This document shows, piece by piece, positions 1 through 5,700 of a stretch of DNA of 7,578 nt. The notes beneath the pieces were generated by a model. It did not search any database, was not told the origin of the DNA, and saw only the letters and a list, made by a program, of their open reading frames with translations. Numbering within the stretch: position 1 is the stretch's first letter; each line of letters begins with the position of its first letter. The position numbers and the translations under genes were made by a program. The stretch comes from an uncultured cyanobacterium. GTDB taxonomy: Bacteria; Cyanobacteriota; Cyanobacteriia; Cyanobacteriales; Geitlerinemataceae. The stretch lies in assembly GCA_937121005.1 (NCBI GenBank), contig CAKZKB010000715.1, positions 1-7,578 on the forward strand. Direction: 5' to 3'.

Positions 1-1
1 C

Positions 2-958
2 CTAATCCTCTATCACCTCGAGATCGGGCAAGCCTTCGAGACTTTCGGTGCGCTGGTTGGCTCTAGCTTTGGGGGTAAAAATGGTCAGCGCCTTCGGTAC
101 GCATTCAAATTCGATGGGGGTTTCGCCGCGCATATCGCCATCGACGACCACTTTTTGCGGCGGATCGGTCGTCACTTTAACCCGTTTGGCCCGTAAGTAA
201 CCGATGTGGGGACGATCGACCGGATCGTCTTCTAGGGCCGATCGCAGCAAGCTATAGGCATCGGAGATCGCCTCTGCCATGGTTTCAGAGGCGACAATGG
301 TAATGTCGAGTAACCCATCATCGGATGCCACTTTGGGCGGCCCCTGAGCTAAAATCGAAGTTGGCGGGGCGGCGTTGGCGACGGTGACAGCAGCGGCCCG
401 CGTTCGGACAGTCTTCGTTTCGGTGGTAATTTCGACGGCAAAGCGATCGAAAGACCGCAACTGTCGCAGTCCCGAAATCAGGTACGCTAGCATCCCAAAG
501 CGATCTTTCATGCCCCGGCCGACGCGATCGACCGCCTCGGCCTCGAAGCCAATCCCCGCCAGTAACACCATGGGTTCGCCGTTGCAGCGAGCGGCATCGA
601 CGACCCGAGTTTCCCCCGCTAAAATGGTTTCGCAGGCCGCAGTAATTCCGGCGGGAATGCCCAAGGCGGTGGCGAAGGCATTGGCCGTGCCTCGGGAAAT
701 GACACCTAACGGGATCTCGGTTTCCAGCAAGGCTTTGGCGGCTTTGGATAGGGTTCCGTCTCCCCCGGAGGCGATGACCATTTCGGCCCCGGCTTCGATC
801 GCCTCTTCGGCCCGCTTGTCGGCTCCGATCTCTTCGGTGGTATAAACAATATCGAGCTCGAATTGCGATCGCAAGCTCTGGCAAATCAGGTCTAAATCGC
901 GATCGGGGTCGCGCTGTCCGGCGACGGGGTTAAAAATCAGCGTGGCGTGGCGTGGCAT
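2..958 (-). CDS. YegS/DagK-family lipid kinase (diacylglycerol kinase-like)
   Basis: This 318-residue protein should phosphorylate a lipid such as diacylglycerol with ATP at the cytoplasmic membrane face. The catalytic-domain signature GGDGT is at residues 65-69, after the early IFNPVAG strand (8-14) typical of the family. GTANAFATALGIP (90-102) is the next conserved block. The C-terminal lobe shows DGLLDI (214-219) and VVDGD (271-275), both usual in YegS/Rv2252/BmrU proteins. Length is normal and the stop codon is at the window edge, so the gene is complete. I chose the ATG at 958, which directly precedes the conserved first strand. An in-frame ATG at 1000 would add 14 unremarkable residues, and neither start has a clear ribosome binding site. 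The family assignment is secure; the lipid substrate cannot be read from the sequence. It is divergent from the gene at 1266. Confidence 0.93.
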   Translation of the reverse strand: MPRHATLIFNPVAGQRDPDRDLDLICQSLRSQFELDIVYTTEEIGADKRAEEAIEAGAEMVIASGGDGTLSKAAKALLETEIPLGVISRGTANAFATALGIPAGITAACETILAGETRVVDAARCNGEPMVLLAGIGFEAEAVDRVGRGMKDRFGMLAYLISGLRQLRSFDRFAVEITTETKTVRTRAAAVTVANAAPPTSILAQGPPKVASDDGLLDITIVASETMAEAISDAYSLLRSALEDDPVDRPHIGYLRAKRVKVTTDPPQKVVVDGDMRGETPIEFECVPKALTIFTPKARANQRTESLEGLPDLEVIED

Positions 959-960
959 GG
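941..960. repeat. Four tandem pentamers at the lipid kinase start codon
   Basis: CGTGG is repeated three times and followed by CATGG. On the minus strand the last unit holds the chosen ATG start, and the repeat encodes the first residues MPRHAT. Five is not a multiple of three, so gain or loss of one unit would shift the frame just after the start. Confidence 0.7.
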
Positions 961-1166
961 TAGAGGGAGCCGTTGCATAAAAAAGCGGTTTTGGAGGCAT
1001 TTTGAGGCGATGGATTCAATTATCGCCCTGATGCCCGCTTCCGTCCTCTATCTTGATGGGGAGATTCCGATCGCGATCGTACTCAAGAACGTGGCTTGGC
1101 GCGATCGCGTTAAGAATATTTGTAATGGGTTTTGGCCTTGCAGAAACCCTCTAAAATAAAGGTAGG

Positions 1167-1186
1167 CGATCTCGAATGCACGATCG
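1167..1186 (+). repeat. 20-bp direct repeat, intergenic copy
   Basis: These 20 bases are identical to positions 2028-2047, in the same orientation. The flanking bases differ on both sides. The match ends in a CGATCG core, which is common here, but the rest is not HIP1-like. Confidence 0.75.
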
Positions 1187-1240
1187 ACAGCCGACTTGCC
1201 TGGGGCTGGGGAGTTTTCCCCTCTGCAATCGCTGGTGTTT

Positions 1241-1249
1241 TGATACAAT
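1241..1249 (+). promoter_or_regulatory. Possible extended -10 promoter for the zinc-ribbon/cupredoxin genes
   Basis: TGATACAAT fits an extended -10 box (TGn followed by TACAAT) and lies 16 bases before the ATG at 1266. No good -35 hexamer stands at the usual distance, which extended -10 promoters tolerate. A start at the usual distance would leave a very short 5' leader. This is inferred from sequence only. Confidence 0.4.
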
Positions 1250-1265
1250 CCCCGCACAACTTCCT

Positions 1266-1631
1266 ATGAGCGCTTTTCTCTTTGACCGCCACTCTCAGAC
1301 GTGCCCGATTTGCCATCATGCGGTTCCCACTAACCGGGGCAAGAAAATTAAAGGGCTCTACGTTTGCCCGCACTGCCAAGTCCGCTCGATCGTCTGCTGG
1401 AGCGGTCATTACGTGCGCGATCCGGCTCCTCTAGAAACCCTCAGCGAGCGGCGATCGCTCCGTTCGCGCAGCCTCAAGGGGGATCGAGGTCGCACGGGAA
1501 AAACCTGGTTGGTGTATCCGATCGCCATTGCCATTGGCGCGATCGCCTTGGGAATTTTATCCGTTTCTCTCGAGGAGATGCCCTTGCCCGAGATCCCATT
1601 CATCGAGACAATAGAATCGGATACCGAATAA
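1266..1631 (+). CDS. Small zinc-ribbon protein with C-terminal membrane segment
   Basis: The product is 121 residues and I do not recognise a named family. Two CxxC pairs, CPIC (13-16) and CPHC (34-37), are spaced like a four-cysteine zinc ribbon, and an extra Cys is at 44. A basic, serine-rich stretch (about 60-79) follows. A single membrane helix (about 81-101) comes next, then a short acidic tail (EIPFIETIESDTE). Positive charge before the helix suggests the zinc ribbon is cytoplasmic. I chose the ATG at 1266 because the frame upstream to 1176 overlaps the likely promoter and adds unconserved-looking sequence. No ribosome binding site is obvious. The stop is 13 bp before the cupredoxin gene, so the two are probably co-transcribed. 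Function unknown; a metal-binding regulatory or assembly role is only a guess. Confidence 0.75.
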   Translation: MSAFLFDRHSQTCPICHHAVPTNRGKKIKGLYVCPHCQVRSIVCWSGHYVRDPAPLETLSERRSLRSRSLKGDRGRTGKTWLVYPIAIAIGAIALGILSVSLEEMPLPEIPFIETIESDTE

Positions 1632-1644
1632 TTTTTTTAACATC

Positions 1645-2112
1645 ATGTTACGTTTGTTGAAGTTTTGTTGCGTTTTTTGGCTGGCCGCGATCGCGATCGT
1701 CGGGCTTGTCGTTCCCAGTGCCATGGCAGGCGATCGAATTGCCAGCACCGATACGACCGAAGTGCGGGTCAGTTTGGGGAACGAAGCGGGGGCGTTGAAA
1801 TTTTTTCCCAACGAATTTGAGTTTGTGGCCGGACGCACGTATAAATTAGTGTTACGCAATCCCAGTCCTGAAAAGCATTATTTCACTTCTAAAGATTTTG
1901 CCGATGTCAGTTGGACGCGCAAGGTAGAAGCGAGTGGCGTGGAAGTAAAAGGGGCAATTCGCGAGTTGGAATTGAAGCCAGGAGCCACAGCCGAGTGGGT
2001 TTTTGTCCCCGAAAAACCGGGGGTTTACGATCTCGAATGCACGATCGCCGGACACGCCGAAGCGGGGATGACCGGGACGATCGCGATCGTTTCGCCTCAA
2101 GAACGCGGGTGA
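1645..2112 (+). CDS. Secreted cupredoxin (type 1 copper protein)
   Basis: This 155-residue protein has an N-terminal signal peptide: hydrophobic residues about 8-24, with likely cleavage after AMA at 28. The mature domain of about 127 residues should fold as a small cupredoxin in the periplasm or thylakoid lumen. Candidate copper ligands are His78 (in EKHYF), Cys132, His137 and Met142. The C-terminal CX4HX4M cluster is close to azurin and plastocyanin arrangements, though plastocyanin has CX2HX4M. The strand FFPNEFEFVAGRTYKLVLRN is typical of cupredoxin-like domains. It could carry electrons or bind copper for delivery; the sequence does not decide between these. It is not plastocyanin itself, given the diverged spacing and sequence. 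It follows the zinc-ribbon gene by 13 bp. No ribosome binding site is evident before the ATG, where the leader is a T-rich run. Confidence 0.88.
   Translation: MLRLLKFCCVFWLAAIAIVGLVVPSAMAGDRIASTDTTEVRVSLGNEAGALKFFPNEFEFVAGRTYKLVLRNPSPEKHYFTSKDFADVSWTRKVEASGVEVKGAIRELELKPGATAEWVFVPEKPGVYDLECTIAGHAEAGMTGTIAIVSPQERG
2028..2047 (+). repeat. 20-bp direct repeat, copy inside the cupredoxin gene
   Basis: This copy is identical to 1167-1186 and encodes the segment DLECTI that contains the copper-ligand cysteine (Cys132). The two copies are 861 bp apart. Confidence 0.75.
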
Positions 2113-2116
2113 TATC

Positions 2117-2149
2117 AATTAAAAATGAGAAATTAAAAATTAAAAATTG
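2117..2149. repeat. AT-rich heptamer repeat between cupredoxin and solute-binding protein genes
   Basis: Units of the form ATTAAAA recur with a period of about seven bases, interrupted once by TGAG. Similar ATTAAAA runs are common in cyanobacterial gaps (from memory). The element ends at the most upstream possible start codon (TTG at 2147) of the next gene, so it confuses start prediction. Confidence 0.6.
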
Positions 2150-2161
2150 GTGAGAGAAAGC

Positions 2162-3124
2162 GTGTCCCCAGGTTCCAATTTTCCCGATCGCAATTCTGTA
2201 GGGGCGAATGGCATTCGCCCGGCCATTAGAGTTGCACTTTTTGCCGCCGTCATTGTTGCGGGTTTGCCATTGTTCGGCTCGATTTTACCGCCTCAATACG
2301 AGTTCGACAGTAATGAAATCGCCCTCACCCCAAACCCCTCTCCCTGGGGAGAGGGGCCGAACATCGGAAGTCTTCCGTCTCTGGGAGAGGACGTGCCTCG
2401 AGGGGCGATCGCGGCCGAGTGGGAAGACATTCAACAACGAGAACGCTTGCGAATTGCGGTCAAAGATAACCTGCGTCCGTTGGCATTTCGCGACGAATTG
2501 GGAAACTTGCAAGGATTCGAGATCGATATTGCCCGACGGTTGGCGGCCGAATTGTTAGGAGATAGCGAGGCGATCGAATTTGTCCCGGTGTCGAACCGCG
2601 ATCGCCTCCCGGCGGTGTACGACGATCGCGCCGATATTACCATTGCCCGCGTCACCCGCACTGAGGTACGATCGCGCCTAGTAGAATTTTCGCCCCCCTA
2701 CTATTTCGATGGGACAACTTTTGTCACCGCCGACGACAGCATCGAAACCCATCGAGACTTGGAAAATCGGACGATCGCAGTGTTAGACGGCTCGAGCACG
2801 ATCGCGGTGGTTCGCTATCACGCGCCCGAGGCGCGCCTAGTGGGTGTAAGCTCTTATCAAGAAGCACTGGCAATCTTAGAAGCAGGAGGGGCCGATGCCT
2901 TTGCGGCCGATGCCAGCGTTCTGTCCGGTTGGGTACAAGAATATCCCGCCTATCGCTTGTTACCCGTCGCCTTGTCCGTCGAACCCCTGGGTATTGTTCT
3001 CCCCAAAGGTCGCCAATATCGGCTGTTGCGCGATCGCGTTAGCGAGGCGATCGTCCGTTGGCAAGCAGAGGGATGGTTAGAAGAACGGGCCGCCTATTGG
3101 GGGTTGCCACTTTCGGAAAACTAG
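2162..3124 (+). CDS. Family 3 (amino-acid type) extracellular solute-binding protein
   Basis: The 320-residue product has a hydrophobic segment (about 22-42) that could be a signal peptide or membrane anchor. A low-complexity linker follows, then a solute-binding domain from about residue 87 to the end. The domain shows LQGFEIDIARRLA, the family 3 signature region, and VEFSPPYYFDG, the usual ligand-pocket segment. TFVTADDSI and GVSSYQEAL match later family blocks. Such proteins bind amino acids or similar ligands for ABC import or act as sensors; no permease or ATPase is nearby. I chose GTG at 2162 because GAGAG at 2152-2156 lies five bases upstream; GTG at 2150 and TTG at 2147 are alternatives. 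Oddly, the N-terminal part is encoded by two dispersed repeats (2197-2220 and 2321-2405), so residues before about 85 are not ordinary family sequence. Confidence 0.85.
   Translation: MSPGSNFPDRNSVGANGIRPAIRVALFAAVIVAGLPLFGSILPPQYEFDSNEIALTPNPSPWGEGPNIGSLPSLGEDVPRGAIAAEWEDIQQRERLRIAVKDNLRPLAFRDELGNLQGFEIDIARRLAAELLGDSEAIEFVPVSNRDRLPAVYDDRADITIARVTRTEVRSRLVEFSPPYYFDGTTFVTADDSIETHRDLENRTIAVLDGSSTIAVVRYHAPEARLVGVSSYQEALAILEAGGADAFAADASVLSGWVQEYPAYRLLPVALSVEPLGIVLPKGRQYRLLRDRVSEAIVRWQAEGWLEERAAYWGLPLSEN
2197..2220. repeat. Palindromic dispersed repeat, copy 1 (inside coding sequence)
   Basis: TGTAG followed by GGGCGAATG, a central G and CATTCGCCC gives nine-base complementary arms (2202-2210 and 2212-2220). 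The right flank has lost the expected CTACA. It encodes part of the N-terminus of the solute-binding protein. It belongs with the elements at 3953 and 5634. Confidence 0.75.
2321..2405. repeat. Dispersed double-hairpin repeat encoding TPNPSPWGEG, in frame
   Basis: The 5' part (CCCTCACCCC, then CCCCTCTCCC and GGGAGAGGGG as arms at 2335-2344 and 2347-2356) matches a repeat I know from many cyanobacterial genomes. Its translation gives the familiar TPNPSP-GEG peptide. The 3' part forms a second, diverged hairpin (2376-2382 with 2386-2393, one bulged base) and ends in CGAGGGGCG. It lies in frame without stops in the linker of the solute-binding protein. Outer limits are approximate. Confidence 0.75.
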
Positions 3125-3157
3125 ACCTAGGAAAAATGGCCAGCGACGTTAATTTTT

Positions 3158-3185
3158 TTGACAAAAGGCTTGTTAAGGGTAGACT
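3158..3185 (+). promoter_or_regulatory. Possible sigma-70-type promoter upstream of ycf37
   Basis: A consensus -35 hexamer TTGACA (3158-3163) stands 16 bases before TAGACT (3180-3185), which matches four of six -10 bases. Transcription from here would pass through the hairpin at 3203-3252 and give ycf37 a leader of more than 200 bases. Confidence 0.4.
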
Positions 3186-3202
3186 TTGATGGTATATTTT
3201 CT

Positions 3203-3252
3203 ATAATGGGAATAGTGACCAAAATTTTCAAAATTGCTACTATTCCCATTAT
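3203..3252. repeat. Long inverted repeat in the ycf37 upstream region
   Basis: Arms of 14 bases are perfectly complementary: 3203-3216 (ATAATGGGAATAGT) and 3239-3252. The 22-base loop contains AAAATTTT. Outside the arms, TCTAT (3200-3204) and ATAGA (3256-3260) could extend the structure past a bulge. The arms are too long and too perfect to be chance. No T-run follows that would make it a classical terminator of the upstream gene; a leader structure or small mobile-element remnant is possible. The left arm includes a TATAAT at 3202-3207. Confidence 0.75.
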
Positions 3253-3417
3253 CATATAGAATAACACAAAAAGCAAGCAAAACGCAAGCTCCGACTCCTA
3301 TTATTTTTGCGAAATTTTTCTTTACACGAATCGGGCGAACGCAGAGGGTTGTTCGGGAAAAGGGCAGTTGTAGGGTACACTGTAGGATGGGATACCAATC
3401 GACATTTTTAGATAAAC

Positions 3418-3939
3418 ATGGGTGAGAATCTCGCGATCGTTTACTTATCGACGTTAGTCGTGTTACTCGGCGGTGCGTGCTGGGTGCTGTTTCGGCAAAT
3501 TCTGAAAACGCGCCGCATTGAGGGAACGCTGTCGCGACTGCAAAACAAACTCTCGAAAGAGAAGGGAACGGCGCAAGACTATTACGAACTGGGCAGTTTG
3601 TATCTCGATAAAAAACTGTACGTGCAGGCGATCGCGCAGTTGCAAAAAGCGCTCAAAGCGAAGGATTTAGAGGGCGAGGAGAATGTCGCTTTGGTTTACA
3701 ATGCGTTGGGGTATGCCTATACTGCCCGCGAACAGTACGATCTCGCCTTGCGCCAGTATAAAGAAGCCGTGAAGCTCAAACCCGATTATACCCGCGCTTG
3801 GAACAATTTGGGATTTGCTTACGATCGCAAAAATTTAAAAACGCAAGCCCTCGAAGCCTACGAGGAAGCCCTCAAAACCGATCCCAAAAATTCCACTGCC
3901 AAAGATCGCATCAAAACCTTGAAAAAGGTCTTAGATTAA
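3418..3939 (+). CDS. ycf37: Ycf37-like TPR protein, photosystem I assembly factor
   Basis: The 173-residue product matches what I know of Ycf37 in length and architecture. An N-terminal membrane helix lies at about residues 5-25, followed by a basic segment (KTRRIEGTLSRLQNKLSKEKG). Three tetratricopeptide repeats follow at about 53-82, 91-123 and 125-158. The TPR signature is clear in each: YYELGSLYLDKKLY, VYNALGYAYTAREQYDLAL and AWNNLGFAYDRKN. Ycf37 is a thylakoid protein found in cyanobacteria and some plastids that helps assemble or stabilise photosystem I. The ATG at 3418 starts directly before the membrane helix; the leader has no strong ribosome binding site. The gene is convergent with the oxidoreductase gene at 4052. 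Family TPR proteins are common, so the specific name rests on architecture and recalled similarity. Confidence 0.85.
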   Translation: MGENLAIVYLSTLVVLLGGACWVLFRQILKTRRIEGTLSRLQNKLSKEKGTAQDYYELGSLYLDKKLYVQAIAQLQKALKAKDLEGEENVALVYNALGYAYTAREQYDLALRQYKEAVKLKPDYTRAWNNLGFAYDRKNLKTQALEAYEEALKTDPKNSTAKDRIKTLKKVLD

Positions 3940-3952
3940 CCCTCACAACTCC

Positions 3953-3979
3953 TGTGGGCAAACGCCGTTTGCCCCTACA
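3953..3979. repeat. Palindromic dispersed repeat, copy 2 (downstream of ycf37)
   Basis: Arms GGGCAAACG (3956-3964) and CGTTTGCCC (3966-3974) are perfectly complementary around one central C, followed by CTACA. It starts 13 bp after the ycf37 stop, between convergent genes, so the RNA hairpin could act in ending or protecting the transcript. No T-run follows. Confidence 0.75.
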
Positions 3980-3983
3980 TATA

Positions 3984-4015
3984 AATTTCCATTTGTTTCT
4001 TGAATTCTGGAAATT
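3984..4015. repeat. Small inverted repeat between convergent genes
   Basis: AATTTCCA (3984-3991) and TGGAAATT (4008-4015) are complementary across a 16-base loop. It is AT-rich and weak, and could contribute to 3'-end formation for either gene; I cannot tell. Confidence 0.4.
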
Positions 4016-4051
4016 GGTATGATTTTGATACTCTGCACTCGATCGCGCCTT

Positions 4052-5590
4052 TCAAGATAATTTTGTCAGGAATTTTAAGAAGGCTTTCGCTTTCGGAGTC
4101 AACAGGGTTCGCCTGTAAGCATCGGCGGCTTTTTTAATGCCTTCGGCTTGAGTCGGGTAGGGATGAATAACATTCGCAAGTTCCTTCAAACCGACGTTGT
4201 TGACGATCGCGGTTGTCACTTCACTAATGCTTTCTCCGGCATGACGCGAGACGATCGTCGCCCCTAAAATGGTATCGGAACCGCGTTTGTGGAGTATTTT
4301 TACAAAGCCTTCGGTTTCCCCATCGGTAATGGCGCGATCGACCCCAGACAAATCAATTTTAATGGTGTTGGTGTCGATTCCTTGCGCTTTCGCCTCATTT
4401 TCGTACATCCCCACGTGCGCCACTTCCGGATCGGTGTACGTCACCCAAGGCATGACTAAATCGCTGAGTTTGGCACGTCCAAATCCAAAGGGAGAAAAGA
4501 ACATATTTTTGATAACCATTCGCGCCGCCGCGTCTGCTGCGTGGGTAAACTTCCATTTCATGCAGATATCTCCAGCAGCGTAAATATTGGGGTTGGCAGT
4601 TTGTAAATAGTCGTTGACTTCGACACCGCGATCGCTGTATTCTACTCCTACTGCGTCTAAATTCAATCTCTCAACATTGGGAGATCGTCCGGCTCCAATG
4701 AGGATATCATCGACAACGATCGTCTCTTGTTTCCCATCGCGATCGAAGTGTAACACTTTGCCTGCTGCGGTAGTTTCTACGCGCTGCGGCGAGGTATTTA
4801 AAACCAAATTAATACCTTCGCGAATAAAGGTATTTTGCACGATTTCGGCTGCGTCGGTGTCTTCTTTATTTAAAACGCGATCGCCGCGATGAAACACTGT
4901 CACTTCCGAACCCAAACGCCGAAAGGCTTGTGCCAATTCGCAACCAATTGGCCCGCCACCAATGACCGCCAAGCGATCGGGGCGATCGGTGAGGTTAAAA
5001 ACGGTTTCGTTGGTGAGATATCCCGCCTCTTCGATACCTTTAATGTTCGGACGTGCGGCACGCGCACCCGTAGCAATAACGGCTTTTTTAAACTTTAACA
5101 TCTTCTCGCCAACTACAACAGTATTATCGCTCTCAAATCGACCGTTTCCCAAGAAAACATCAATACCAAGTTGACTAAATCGCTGTACGGAATCGTGATG
5201 GCTAATCCCCGATCGCAACTTTCGCATTCGTGCCATCACTTCTGGGAAATTAACATTAACTATATCCGGCGGTTCGATGCCAAATCGACGTGCATCTTTT
5301 ATTTCCGCAACAATCCGAGAAGAACGAATGACGCACTTAGAAGGAACGCAGCCAACATTGAGACAATCGCCTCCCATTAAATGCCGTTCGACTAGGGCAA
5401 CTTTTAACCCCACGTCCAACCCTGCTGCCCCCGCAGCCACCACTAAACCCGCCGTTCCTGCCCCAATGACGACGAGATCGTATTCGGAAGCAGGTGTTGG
5501 GTTAACCCAATCGGGAGGATGGACGTAACCGACTAAAGTGCGGTTGTATTCGTCCATTGGCGGGATGGAAACGGGATTTTCGGCAGACAT
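4052..5590 (-). CDS. FAD/NAD-dependent disulfide oxidoreductase (often annotated mercuric reductase-like)
   Basis: The 512-residue protein belongs to the dihydrolipoamide dehydrogenase/mercuric reductase superfamily. FAD binding is seen at VVIGAGTAG (40-48), the redox disulfide at GGDCLNVGCVPSK (Cys76, Cys81), NAD(P) binding at GGGPIG (211-216), and a second FAD contact at YAAGDI (337-342). The dimer domain has HPYPTQAE (476-483), with the His and Glu typical of dihydrolipoamide dehydrogenase and glutathione reductase. It lacks the N-terminal heavy-metal domain and C-terminal cysteine pair of true MerA, so mercury reduction is not supported. A third Cys (86) follows the active disulfide. The 36-residue N-terminal extension with HPPDWVNPTP recalls a subfamily paired with TVP38 proteins. 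The ATG at 5590 has GGAG 11 bases upstream. The TVP38-family gene precedes it on the same strand. Confidence 0.92.
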   Translation of the reverse strand: MSAENPVSIPPMDEYNRTLVGYVHPPDWVNPTPASEYDLVVIGAGTAGLVVAAGAAGLDVGLKVALVERHLMGGDCLNVGCVPSKCVIRSSRIVAEIKDARRFGIEPPDIVNVNFPEVMARMRKLRSGISHHDSVQRFSQLGIDVFLGNGRFESDNTVVVGEKMLKFKKAVIATGARAARPNIKGIEEAGYLTNETVFNLTDRPDRLAVIGGGPIGCELAQAFRRLGSEVTVFHRGDRVLNKEDTDAAEIVQNTFIREGINLVLNTSPQRVETTAAGKVLHFDRDGKQETIVVDDILIGAGRSPNVERLNLDAVGVEYSDRGVEVNDYLQTANPNIYAAGDICMKWKFTHAADAAARMVIKNMFFSPFGFGRAKLSDLVMPWVTYTDPEVAHVGMYENEAKAQGIDTNTIKIDLSGVDRAITDGETEGFVKILHKRGSDTILGATIVSRHAGESISEVTTAIVNNVGLKELANVIHPYPTQAEGIKKAADAYRRTLLTPKAKAFLKFLTKLS

Positions 5591-5633
5591 AGATACAATT
5601 TCTCCGATCTTTTATCTGTTATGTGTTCCAATA

Positions 5634-5663
5634 TGTAGGGGCGATTCGCGAATCGCCCCTACA
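5634..5663. repeat. Palindromic dispersed repeat, copy 3: perfect 30-bp palindrome
   Basis: TGTAGGGGCGATTCG (5634-5648) is followed directly by its exact complement (5649-5663). It lies in the 110-bp gap between the TVP38-family gene and the oxidoreductase gene. If these are co-transcribed, the message would carry a strong hairpin between the two cistrons. Confidence 0.9.
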
Positions 5664-5700
5664 AAAAACGATTGGTTATCCGATCGATGGTAAAATAGCG

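Larger units (their letters stand above)
959..1265. other. Divergent intergenic region between lipid kinase and zinc-ribbon gene
   Basis: About 307 bp without a convincing gene. Small open frames here have no recognisable product. It holds a HIP1 octamer (1101-1108), one copy of a 20-bp sequence found again in the cupredoxin gene (1167-1186), and a possible extended -10 promoter near 1241 for the rightward genes. I see no clear promoter for the leftward kinase gene. Confidence 0.6.
3125..3417. other. Intergenic region upstream of ycf37
   Basis: These 293 bp carry no convincing gene and are more AT-rich than the flanking genes. They hold a possible sigma-70-type promoter (3158-3185) and a long hairpin (3203-3252). 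A second weak -10-like hexamer, TACACT, lies at 3376-3381, about 37 bases before the ycf37 ATG, without a good -35. No clear terminator follows the solute-binding protein gene. Confidence 0.6.

Noticed and set aside
318..884. Long open frames overlapping the lipid kinase on both strands
   Set aside because: They give low-complexity Arg/Gly-rich or Ala/Ser-rich products with no family features, while the frame at 2-958 has clear conserved motifs.
1101..1108. GCGATCGC palindromes as operators
   Set aside because: These are HIP1 sites, frequent across cyanobacterial genomes, and occur here inside genes as well as gaps.
947..1159. Small rightward open frame in the kinase/zinc-ribbon gap
   Set aside because: No ribosome binding site, no recognisable features, and it overlaps the kinase start; treated as noncoding.
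2321..2405. TPNPSPWGEG as a real protein domain
   Set aside because: It is the translation of a dispersed DNA repeat that I know from many unrelated cyanobacterial loci.
3203..3252. Hairpin as a rho-independent terminator of the solute-binding protein gene
   Set aside because: The loop is long, no T-run follows the right arm, and it starts 79 bp after the stop.
3234..3425. Small open frame upstream of ycf37
   Set aside because: It runs out of the hairpin, has no family features or ribosome binding site, and overlaps the ycf37 start.
4052..5590. Calling the oxidoreductase a mercuric reductase (merA)
   Set aside because: It has no N-terminal heavy-metal domain and no C-terminal cysteine pair, it keeps the His-Pro...Glu motif, and no other mer genes are nearby.
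2197..5663. The three palindromes as a CRISPR array
   Set aside because: They are 1.7 kb apart, differ in their cores and have no regular spacers; no cas gene is present.
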